Origin: Actinomycetes bacterium
GTDB lineage: Bacteria > Actinomycetota > Actinomycetes > Actinomycetales > Microbacteriaceae
Assembly (NCBI GenBank): GCA_023386675.1
Contig: JAEWJG010000422.1
Coordinates: 1 to 5,305, forward strand
Reading direction: 5' to 3'
DNA length: 5,305 bases
Both the position numbers and the translations under genes were made by a program. Every line of letters starts with the position of its first letter. Positions within the stretch are counted from its first letter, which is position 1. Positions 1 to 5,305 of this stretch are shown here, piece by piece. The notes under the pieces are model-generated. The model searched no databases. It had not been told where the DNA came from and saw only the letters and a list, made by a program, of their open reading frames with translations.

Positions 1-884
1 GTGTAGTAGTCCTGCGTGTAGATCTCGACGCGGTGACCGTCAGGGTCGCGCAGGTACAGGTAGAAGGCGTTCGAGACGCCGTGACGGCCCGGGCCGCGCT
101 CGATGCAGTCGCTGCGGCGGAGCGCGCCGAGCTTGTCGCAGATCGCGATGATGTTGTGCTTCTCGTGCGTGGCGAAGGCGACGTGGTGCATCCGCGGGCC
201 GTCGCCTCCCGTCATCGCGGTGTCGTGCACGGTCGGCTTGCGGCGCATCCACGCGGCGTAGGTGGTGCCGGCCTCGTCCTGGATGTCCTCGGTCACCCGG
301 AAGCCGAGGTCCTCCATGTAGGCGACCGCGCGCGGCACATCCGGTGTCACCTGGTTGAAGTGGTCGATGCGGACCAGCGCGCCGGGCGTGTAGAGGTCGT
401 ACCGCCAGGCCAGGCGCTCGACGTGCTCGACCTCGTAGAAGAACTCGTACGGGAAGCCGAGCGGGTCCTCCACGCGCACCGAGTCGCCGATGCCCTTCGT
501 GAAGCCGTCGGCGCGACGCTCGACGCGGCAGCCGAGCTCGGTGTAGAACTCGACGGCGCGGTCGAGATCCTGCGGCGTGCGCACCCGGTAGGAGAACGCG
601 GCGACCGCAGCCACCGGGCCCTTCCGCAGCACGAGGTTGTGGTGGATGAACTCCTCCATCGACCGTAGGTAGACGGTGTTCTCGTCCTCCTCGGTGACGA
701 CGAGGTCGAGCACGTCGACGTAGAACTCGCGGCTCGCCGCCAGGTCGGTGACGACCAGCTCCATGTAGGCGCAGCGGACGACGTCCGGCGGGGTGGCCTT
801 CGGCGTGGGGATGCGGTCGGTCGGCGCCGGGATCGGGTCGCCGGCGGTCACGATGGGCTCGGGGGAGCCGGGGGTGATGGTCAT
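1..884 (-). CDS. hpaD: Homoprotocatechuate (3,4-dihydroxyphenylacetate) 2,3-dioxygenase, 3'-truncated by window edge
   Basis: This extradiol ring-cleavage dioxygenase opens 3,4-dihydroxyphenylacetate to 5-carboxymethyl-2-hydroxymuconate semialdehyde. It belongs to the vicinal-oxygen-chelate (type I) family, most like the cytosolic Brevibacterium fuscum enzyme as I remember it. The 294 complete residues visible contain both VOC modules. The expected metal triad is His175 (in IDHFNQV), His234 (in MHHVAFA) and Glu287 (in HRVEIYT). Active-site residues Asn177, Trp212, His220, Arg263 and Tyr277 are also present. All sit at a constant +20 offset from the B. fuscum numbering (H155, H214, E267, H200, Y257), so there are no internal indels, only a Pro-rich N-terminal extension of about 20 residues. 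The family is about 365 residues long, so roughly 90 C-terminal residues lie off the left edge. The ATG at 884 follows a purine run (AGAGAGAG, 892-899) by 7 nt. It lies 41 bp after the hpaE stop, which fits co-transcription. Whether the metal is Fe(II) or Mn(II) cannot be read from the sequence. Confidence 0.95.
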   Translation of the reverse strand, partial: MTITPGSPEPIVTAGDPIPAPTDRIPTPKATPPDVVRCAYMELVVTDLAASREFYVDVLDLVVTEEDENTVYLRSMEEFIHHNLVLRKGPVAAVAAFSYRVRTPQDLDRAVEFYTELGCRVERRADGFTKGIGDSVRVEDPLGFPYEFFYEVEHVERLAWRYDLYTPGALVRIDHFNQVTPDVPRAVAYMEDLGFRVTEDIQDEAGTTYAAWMRRKPTVHDTAMTGGDGPRMHHVAFATHEKHNIIAICDKLGALRRSDCIERGPGRHGVSNAFYLYLRDPDGHRVEIYTQDYY

Positions 885-925
885 GGTGGTGCTCTCTCTG
901 CGCTGAGTGGATGTGGTGAACGGGA

Positions 926-2473
926 TCAGGCGTCGCCGGCGTCTTCTGCGGCCTCGGCCGCCTCTTCCGCCTGGTGCGCCGTGGCGCCGAACCGGGCGGT
1001 GTGGACGGGGCCCAGCGTGATGTGGACCGCCTGCTGGTCGGTGTAGAAGTCGATCGAGCGGTAGCCGCCCTCGTGCCCGAGACCGGACGCCTTGACACCG
1101 CCGAAGGGCGTGCGCAGGTCGCGGACGTTGTGGGAGTTGAGCCACACCATCCCGGCCTCGACGTTCTGCGCGAAGGTGTGCGCGCGCTCGAGGTCGCTCG
1201 TCCAGATGTACGCGGCGAGGCCGTACTTGACGCCGTTCGCGAGTTCCAGCGCCTCCGCGTCGGTGTCGAACGGCGTGATGGCGACGACCGGGCCGAAGAT
1301 CTCCTCCTGGAAGATCCGCGCGTCCGGGGCCACGTCCGCGAACACGGTCGGTGCGACGTAGTTGCCGGTCTCCAGACCCTCCGGGCGGCCGCCGCCCGCG
1401 AGCAGGCGGCCCTCCTGCTTGCCGAGCTCGACGTACGACATGACCTTCTCGTAGTGCTCCGGGTGCACGAGCGCGCCGACCTCGGTCTTCGGGTCGTGCG
1501 GGTCGCCGACCACGATGTTCTTGGCCCGCTCCGCGTACCGCGACAGGAACTCGTCGTAGACCGGACGCTCGACCAGGATGCGCGACCCGGCGGTGCAGCG
1601 CTCCCCGTTCAGCGAGAACACGCCGAACAGGGTCGAGTCGATGGCCGCCTCCAGGTCCGCGTCGGCGAACACGACGGCCGGGGACTTGCCGCCCAGCTCC
1701 ATCGACAGGCCCTTCAGGAAGGGCGCGGCGTTCGCGAAGATGATCTGTCCGGTGCGGCTCTCGCCCGTGAACGAGATGAGCGGCACATCCGGATGCTTCA
1801 CCAGCGCGTCGCCGGCCTCCTCGCCGAGGCCGTTGACGAGGTTGAACACGCCGTCCGGCACGCCCGCCTCGCGGAAGATCGTGGCCCACAGGGACGCGGA
1901 CAGCGGCGTGAACTCGGCCGGCTTCAGCACGACGGTGTTGCCGGTCGCGAGCGCCGGCGCGAGCTTCCAGCTCTCCAGCATGAACGGCGTGTTCCACGGC
2001 GTGATGAGCCCGGCGACGCCGATCGGCTTGCGGTTCACGTAGTTGAGCTGGCTGCCCGGCACCTTGTAGGCGTCGTCCGCCTGCGCGACGATCAGGTCGG
2101 CGAAGAAGCGGAAGTTCTCGGCCGCGCGCTGCGCCTGGCCGAGCGCCTGGGTGATCGGGAGGCCGGTGTCGAAGGTCTCCAGTTCGGCGAGCCGAGCGTC
2201 CTGCGCCTCGACGGCGTCGGCGATCCGGTTCAGCACGCGGGCGCGCTCGCGGGGCTTCATCCGCGGCCAGGGGCCCTCCGTGAAGGCGCGGGTCGCGGCG
2301 GCGACGGCGAGGTCGATGTCCTCCTTCTGGCCGGCCGCGGCCTGCACGTAGGTCTCGTTCGACACCGGGTCGAGCACGTCGAAGGTCTTGCCCGAGACAC
2401 TGTCGACGAACTCGCCGTCGATGAAGTGCTGGATCTTGCCGGGCAGATTGTCGGGGATATGGTGCTGCGCCAT
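926..2473 (-). CDS. hpaE: 5-carboxymethyl-2-hydroxymuconate semialdehyde dehydrogenase
   Basis: This NAD-dependent aldehyde dehydrogenase oxidises the HpaD ring-cleavage product to 5-carboxymethyl-2-hydroxymuconate. It is a full-length 515-residue protein of the ALDH superfamily; the usual length is about 490-510. Visible motifs are TPWN with Asn161 (transition-state stabilisation), Lys184 in VLKPAE (cofactor binding), the Rossmann segment ISFTGESRTG (233-242), general base Glu259 in MELGGKSP, catalytic nucleophile Cys293 in GERCTAGSR, and Glu391 in EEIFGPV. The assignment to HpaE rather than another ALDH (for example betaine aldehyde dehydrogenase) rests on the overall sequence character and on hpaD immediately downstream. 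The C-terminus carries a short Ala/Glu-rich acidic tail (about 498-515), probably disordered. The ATG is preceded by ACGGAG (2481-2486) with 7-nt spacing. The gene starts 26 bp after the regulator's stop. Confidence 0.95.
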   Translation of the reverse strand: MAQHHIPDNLPGKIQHFIDGEFVDSVSGKTFDVLDPVSNETYVQAAAGQKEDIDLAVAAATRAFTEGPWPRMKPRERARVLNRIADAVEAQDARLAELETFDTGLPITQALGQAQRAAENFRFFADLIVAQADDAYKVPGSQLNYVNRKPIGVAGLITPWNTPFMLESWKLAPALATGNTVVLKPAEFTPLSASLWATIFREAGVPDGVFNLVNGLGEEAGDALVKHPDVPLISFTGESRTGQIIFANAAPFLKGLSMELGGKSPAVVFADADLEAAIDSTLFGVFSLNGERCTAGSRILVERPVYDEFLSRYAERAKNIVVGDPHDPKTEVGALVHPEHYEKVMSYVELGKQEGRLLAGGGRPEGLETGNYVAPTVFADVAPDARIFQEEIFGPVVAITPFDTDAEALELANGVKYGLAAYIWTSDLERAHTFAQNVEAGMVWLNSHNVRDLRTPFGGVKASGLGHEGGYRSIDFYTDQQAVHITLGPVHTARFGATAHQAEEAAEAAEDAGDA

Positions 2474-2499
2474 GCGCGGGCTCCGTTCGGTGGGTGCGG

Positions 2500-3204
2500 T
2501 CAGTGCTGCTGCTGCTTGTGCTCGCTCTGGTACGCGTGCTGTTCCTTATAGCGCTGAAGGGCGTCCAGGGTCGCCAGCCGGTGGCGGCGCGCGGCGAGCT
2601 CGATCTCCAGCGCGTCGGCGCCGGACTCGATGAGGTTCAGGATCTGCTCGTGCTCGTCGACGGACTCGCGGGCGCGGCCGGGCACGAAGCTGAAGGTGGA
2701 GTCGCGGAGCACGGTGAGGCGGTTCCAGCCGCGGTGCACCAGGTCGAGGATGTGCGGGTTGGGGCACTCCTCGTACAGCACCGAGTGGAACTCCTGGTTG
2801 AGCTGCGTGAAGCGGTGCGGGATGAAGTCGTCGAGGCAGGCGATCATCTCGCGGTTCACCATGCGGGCCCGGTGGAGGTGGTCCCCGTTGAGCAGGGGGG
2901 CGGACAACTGCGTCGCCGCGCCCTCGACCAGCGCCAGCGTCTCCATGGTGTACGTGTACTCGGCCTCCTGCAGAAGGGCGACCTGGGCGCCGACGTTCTT
3001 CTCGAACGTCACCAGCCCCTCGGCCTCCAGCCGGCGGATGGCCTCCCGCACGGGGACCACGCTGATGTCGAGCTCGCCCGCGATCTGCCCGAGCACCAGC
3101 CGGAAGCCGGAGACGTACCGGCCGTCGTCGATGCGCGCGCGGATGAACTCGTAGGCCAGCTGCGACTTGCTCGGCGCGACCGTCTTCACTGCTGCGTCCG
3201 CCAT
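2500..3204 (-). CDS. GntR-family transcriptional regulator, FadR/FCD subfamily
   Basis: This is a probable repressor of the surrounding catabolic operon, 234 residues long, typical for the FCD subfamily (about 220-250). The N-terminal winged helix-turn-helix spans about residues 14-76; the recognition-helix segment is VVPVREAIRRLEAEGLV (49-65), a hallmark GntR pattern. The all-helical FCD ligand domain follows (about 85-215). Its metal-site positions are recognisable: His140 in the N-x3-H motif (LNQEFH), His185 in DEHEQIL and His208 in RRHRL. Asn136 stands where many family members have Asp. The C-terminus is rich in Gln and His. The chosen ATG overlaps the 3' end of the upstream fusion gene by 19 bp and has GGAAGGAA (3216-3223) about 11 nt upstream. 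An in-frame GTG at 3189 would instead give a 4-base GTGA overlap and a 229-residue protein, so the start is uncertain. The inducer is unknown; a pathway intermediate such as 4-hydroxyphenylacetate or homoprotocatechuate is plausible by context. Confidence 0.93.
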   Translation of the reverse strand: MADAAVKTVAPSKSQLAYEFIRARIDDGRYVSGFRLVLGQIAGELDISVVPVREAIRRLEAEGLVTFEKNVGAQVALLQEAEYTYTMETLALVEGAATQLSAPLLNGDHLHRARMVNREMIACLDDFIPHRFTQLNQEFHSVLYEECPNPHILDLVHRGWNRLTVLRDSTFSFVPGRARESVDEHEQILNLIESGADALEIELAARRHRLATLDALQRYKEQHAYQSEHKQQQH

Positions 3205-4619
3205 GCGCGGTACCGTTCCTTCCACTCGGCGTTCATCGGGAACAGCCCGTCGACCGGGTGGCCCGCGGCCACCTGCTCCGCGATGTACTCCTCTTCGCGC
3301 TCCTGCTCGATGGCCGCATCCACGACCTCCTCGACGAGCGCGGGCGGGATGACAAGCAGGCCGTCCGCGTCGCCCACGATCACGTCGCCCGGCTGCACGG
3401 TGGCGCCGCCGCACGCGATGGTCGTGTCGGTCTCCCAGGGCACGTGCTTCCGGCCGAGCACCGCGGGGTGCGGACCATTGTGGTACGTGGGGATGTCCAG
3501 AGCGGCCACCACGGCCAGGTCGCGGACGCCGCCGTCGGTGACGATCCCGGCCGCGCCGTTGACCTGCGCGCGCAGGGCGAGCACGTCGCCGACGGTGCCG
3601 CTGCCGCGCTCGCCGCGGGCCTCGATCACGAGCACCTCGCCGGCGCCCACGGCGTCGAAGGCGCGCTTCTGGGCGTTGTAGCCGCCGCCGTGGGAGTCGA
3701 AGAGGTCCTCGCGGTTCGGGACGTACCGGAGCGTCCGCGCGGTGCCGACGACCCGGGCGTCGGGACGGGTGGAGGTGAGGCCGTCGATGCTGACGTTGTT
3801 CAGGCCGCGCTTCCGGAGCTGAGAGCTGAGCGTGGCGGTGGCGACGCTCGCGAGCTTGCCGCGCACCTCGTCGGTCAGCGTCCAGGCCGGTTCGGGCGCG
3901 GTGCCGTACGCCTCGGCGCGCTGGTGGTCGTCGACGCTCGGCTTCGTCCCGAAGTCGCTGAAGGGGATGCTGCCCGCGGTGATCCGTGTGACCAGGCGGC
4001 CGGTGCTCGGTGCGCCCGGGGCGGTCGGCGCATCCACCTCGACCTCGACGGTATCGCCGGGCTCGGTCACGGACGAGCCCGCCGGGGTGCCGGTGAGGAT
4101 GACGTCGCCGGGCTCCAGGGTCATCAGCTGCGAGAGGTCGGCGACGAGACGGCCGAAGGGGAACAGCAAGTCGTCGGTGGTGCCATCCTGGACCAGCTCG
4201 CCGTTCAGCCACGTGCGCACGCGCAGGGCCGCCGGGTCGAGGCCGGCGGCGGGAAGTACGGCGGGACCGAGCGGCGTGAAGCCGTCGCCGCCCTTCGAGC
4301 GCACGTTGGAGCCCTTGTCGGCTGCGCGGAGGTCGTACAGCCCGAAGTCGTTCGCGGCGGTCACTCCGGAGACCGCGGCCCAGCCCTCCTGGGGCGAGAC
4401 GCGGCGGGTGGGGCGGCCGATGACGAGCGCGATCTCGCCCTCGAAGGCGAGCAGCTCGGTGCCGGCCGGGCGTTCCAGCTCCGAGCCCGAGTCGGCGACC
4501 GAGGACGACGGCTTGAAGAAGTAGGACGGCTGCGCCGGGGTGCGGCCGCGCTGCGCGGCGCGGGACCGGTAGTTCAGATGCACCGCGATGATCTTGCCGG
4601 GGAGGCTCAGTGCGCTCAC
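3186..4619 (-). CDS. Fused fumarylacetoacetate-hydrolase-family (HpaG-like) / RraA-like (HMG aldolase-type) protein
   Basis: This 477-residue protein has two catalytic-type domains. Residues 8-225 are a FAH-family domain: the divalent-metal ligands are Glu60 and Glu62 in FEGEIALVIG and Asp91 in AANDFGLYDLR, followed by the RSKGGDGFTPLGP segment (107-119) and LTGTPAGSS (175-183). In this pathway such domains perform decarboxylation of 5-oxopent-3-ene-1,2,5-tricarboxylate and isomerisation of 2-hydroxyhepta-2,4-dienedioate (HpaG/HpcE). Residues about 248-470 are RraA/HMG-aldolase-like: GTVGDVLALRAQ, TDGGVRD and PGDVIVGDADGLLVIP. Asp345 and Arg366-Asp367 form an exact D-X20-R-D motif, the signature of catalytically competent metal-dependent members, so this half is likely an enzyme and not merely an RNase E inhibitor. 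The GTG at 4619 is chosen because GAGGAG lies 9 nt upstream and the protein then begins like other FAH proteins. A TTG at 4700 would add 27 residues encoded across promoter sequence and is rejected. The 3' end overlaps the regulator gene. The exact reaction of each half is inferred. Confidence 0.9.
   Translation of the reverse strand: MSALSLPGKIIAVHLNYRSRAAQRGRTPAQPSYFFKPSSSVADSGSELERPAGTELLAFEGEIALVIGRPTRRVSPQEGWAAVSGVTAANDFGLYDLRAADKGSNVRSKGGDGFTPLGPAVLPAAGLDPAALRVRTWLNGELVQDGTTDDLLFPFGRLVADLSQLMTLEPGDVILTGTPAGSSVTEPGDTVEVEVDAPTAPGAPSTGRLVTRITAGSIPFSDFGTKPSVDDHQRAEAYGTAPEPAWTLTDEVRGKLASVATATLSSQLRKRGLNNVSIDGLTSTRPDARVVGTARTLRYVPNREDLFDSHGGGYNAQKRAFDAVGAGEVLVIEARGERGSGTVGDVLALRAQVNGAAGIVTDGGVRDLAVVAALDIPTYHNGPHPAVLGRKHVPWETDTTIACGGATVQPGDVIVGDADGLLVIPPALVEEVVDAAIEQEREEEYIAEQVAAGHPVDGLFPMNAEWKERYRAWRTQQ
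3216..3223 (-). promoter_or_regulatory. Ribosome binding site for the GntR gene, inside the end of the fusion gene
   Basis: GGAAGGAA on the minus strand lies 11 nt before the ATG at 3204, within the last codons of the upstream gene. The spacing is slightly long, so the alternative GTG at 3189 (overlapping the upstream TGA as GTGA) with translational coupling remains possible. Confidence 0.45.
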
Positions 4620-4628
4620 GGGATGGGG

Positions 4629-4634
4629 CTCCTC
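4629..4634 (-). promoter_or_regulatory. Ribosome binding site that fixes the GTG start of the fusion gene
   Basis: GAGGAG on the minus strand sits 9 nt upstream of the GTG at 4619-4617. It is the best Shine-Dalgarno match in the 81-bp gap and lies downstream of the predicted promoter. This supports GTG 4619 over the longer TTG-initiated reading from 4700. Confidence 0.7.
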
Positions 4635-4661
4635 GTCGTCGGGGAAGGGTCTCGGTGAGAC

Positions 4662-4684
4662 CGTATTCGAGATGATATACGATC
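4662..4684 (-). promoter_or_regulatory. Candidate GntR/FCD-type operator overlapping the -10 element
   Basis: Two overlapping symmetric signals lie here. First, on the minus strand TCGTATATCA (4682-4673) fits the TNGTATACNA-like palindrome used by several FCD-type GntR regulators, except for one base in the core. Second, an inverted repeat pairs CGTAT (4681-4677) with ATACG (4666-4662), separated by 10 bp, so the two arms face each other about one helical turn apart. Either arrangement would cover the predicted -10 and transcript start, the expected place for repressor binding. The obvious candidate ligand protein is the GntR regulator encoded in the same operon (2500-3204). Confidence 0.45.
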
Positions 4685-4700
4685 GGTTCGGCTGCGGCAA
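4672..4700 (-). promoter_or_regulatory. Putative sigma-70-type promoter for the fusion gene-gntR-hpaE-hpaD unit
   Basis: On the minus strand, TTGCCG (4700-4695, 4 of 6 to the -35 consensus) is followed after exactly 17 bp by TATCAT (4677-4672, 5 of 6 to the -10 consensus). The predicted transcript start falls near 4665, giving a leader of roughly 46 nt that contains the GAGGAG ribosome site before the GTG start. The -10 region is an AT-rich patch that stands out in a strongly GC-rich window. The -35 directly abuts the hpaI stop codon, so hpaI would be transcribed from a different promoter upstream and may also read through. Inferred from sequence only. Confidence 0.55.
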
Positions 4701-5305
4701 CTAGTACGTCTGCGCGGGCGGCGCGTCGGGGGACGCACCGATGAAGCGGTCCGCCAGTGCCTCCGAGGCGCGGGCGAGCAGTGTCACGTCGGCGCCCACG
4801 AGCACGTACGCCGCGCCCGCCACGGCGTATCGGTCGGCCGTCGCCGGGTCGAAGGCGTTGACGCCGACCGGAGTCCCGGCCTCGCGGCCGGCGGCGATCA
4901 CGCGCTCGACGGCGGCGATCACGTCCGCGTGGTTCTGCTGCCCGAGCAGACCCATCGAGGCGGCGAGGTCCGCCGGGCCGACGAGGAGCGCATCCACTCC
5001 GTCGACGGCGGCGATCGCGGCCGCGGCTTCCAATGCCTCCACCGTTTCGATCTGCACGGTCAGCGACACGAGGTCGTTCGCGCGGGCGAGGTAGTCCGGG
5101 ACGCGGCTCCAGCGCGAGGAGCGGGCCAGCGCGCTGCCGACGCCCCGCACGCCGTGCGGCGGGTAGCGGACCGCGCGGACCGCCGCCTGCGCCTGCTCGA
5201 CGCTGTCGACCATCGGCACGAGGATGTTCTGCGCGCCGAGGTCGAGCAGCTGCTTGATCACGACGGTGTCGCCGAACGGCGCCCGGACCACGGGCACCGC
5301 GGGGT
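4701..5305 (-). CDS. hpaI: 4-hydroxy-2-oxoheptanedioate aldolase, 5'-truncated by window edge
   Basis: This class II, metal-dependent pyruvate aldolase (HpcH/HpaI family, TIM barrel) performs the final pathway step, cleaving 4-hydroxy-2-oxoheptanedioate to pyruvate and succinate semialdehyde. About 200 C-terminal codons are in the window. Visible signatures are PVVRAPFGD, whose Arg corresponds to substrate-binding Arg70 of the E. coli enzyme; IKQLLDLGAQNILVPMVDS; RYPPHGVRGVGSALARSSRW; QIETVEAL, whose Glu matches metal ligand Glu149; and VGPADLAASMG, whose Asp matches metal ligand Asp175. The spacings Arg-to-Glu (79) and Glu-to-Asp (26) equal those in E. coli HpaI. This places the missing N-terminus at about 65 residues, including the catalytic His45 region, and gives a full length near 263. 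It could accept other 2-oxo-acid aldols, as the family is promiscuous, but the context supports HpaI. It ends with TAG at 4703-4701, 81 bp before the next gene. Confidence 0.93.
   Translation of the reverse strand, partial: PAVPVVRAPFGDTVVIKQLLDLGAQNILVPMVDSVEQAQAAVRAVRYPPHGVRGVGSALARSSRWSRVPDYLARANDLVSLTVQIETVEALEAAAAIAAVDGVDALLVGPADLAASMGLLGQQNHADVIAAVERVIAAGREAGTPVGVNAFDPATADRYAVAGAAYVLVGADVTLLARASEALADRFIGASPDAPPAQTY

Noticed and set aside
885..925. Possible terminator between hpaE and hpaD
   Set aside because: The 41-bp gap holds no GC-rich hairpin with a T tract, only the purine-rich ribosome site of hpaD.
40..1098. A 352-codon minus-strand open frame overlapping hpaD and the end of hpaE
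   Set aside because: It is out of frame with both genes and its translation is Arg/Pro-rich. The true hpaD frame holds the complete metal triad and active-site residues.
974..2551. A 525-codon open frame on the plus strand antisense to hpaE
   Set aside because: It mirrors the codon bias of hpaE in a high-GC genome. The translation is low-complexity Arg/Val/Leu/Asp-rich without recognisable motifs, while the minus strand encodes a complete ALDH.
2494..3681. A 395-codon plus-strand open frame antisense to the regulator and the RraA half
   Set aside because: It spans two genuine minus-strand genes and their overlap and has no motif or convincing ribosome site.
3258..4658. A 466-codon plus-strand open frame antisense to the FAH-RraA gene
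   Set aside because: Shadow of the real gene: compositionally biased Gly/Ala/Arg/Val translation with no domain, and the opposite strand has intact catalytic motifs throughout.
4620..4700. Upstream extension of the fusion gene to a TTG start at 4700
   Set aside because: The 27 added residues show no family similarity, would cover the predicted promoter, and lack a good ribosome site, whereas GAGGAG precedes the GTG at 4619.
1..5305. Mobile elements, CRISPR arrays, tRNA/rRNA genes or a defence system
   Set aside because: I saw no long direct or inverted repeats, transposase motifs, structured RNA signatures or defence domains. Nearly every base belongs to one of five catabolic or regulatory genes.
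1..5305. Apparent pathway gap: no hpaF isomerase or hpaH hydratase
   Set aside because: Both ends of the window cut through operon genes, so these could simply lie outside; absence here is not evidence of a missing step.

Overview
The window is a compact, one-directional piece of a catabolic operon from a high-GC actinobacterium. All five recognisable genes lie on the minus strand, and together they match the homoprotocatechuate (3,4-dihydroxyphenylacetate) meta-cleavage pathway, the lower part of 4-hydroxyphenylacetate degradation. The host assignment is inferred from strong G/C codon bias, GTG start use, and an extradiol dioxygenase very close to the Brevibacterium fuscum type. A Microbacteriaceae/Micrococcales host fits but cannot be proven from this window.

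Layout in transcription order (right to left): a 5'-truncated hpaI (4-hydroxy-2-oxoheptanedioate aldolase) at 5305-4701; an 81-bp gap with a recognisable promoter overlapping a GntR-type palindromic site (about 4620-4700); a fused gene at 4619-3186 with a fumarylacetoacetate-hydrolase (HpaG-like) domain followed by an RraA/HMG-aldolase-like domain; a GntR/FCD-family regulator at 3204-2500 that overlaps the end of the fusion gene; hpaE (5-carboxymethyl-2-hydroxymuconate semialdehyde dehydrogenase) at 2473-926; and a 3'-truncated hpaD (homoprotocatechuate 2,3-dioxygenase) at 884-1. Gaps between genes are 0-81 bp, so there is no sizeable non-coding stretch.

Functionally, HpaD opens the ring, HpaE oxidises the semialdehyde, the FAH domain handles decarboxylation and/or isomerisation of the resulting tricarboxylate/diene-dioate, and HpaI cleaves the final hydroxy-oxo-acid to pyruvate and succinate semialdehyde. 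HpaF (isomerase) and HpaH (hydratase) are not in the window and may lie outside it. The GntR protein is the likely local regulator.

The most interesting item is the FAH-RraA fusion. Classical HpaG/HpcE consists of two FAH-type halves, whereas here an RraA-like domain with an intact D-X20-R-D metal/substrate motif occupies the C-terminal position. This suggests that a different fold contributes a decarboxylase or lyase step. The rest of the window is orthodox.
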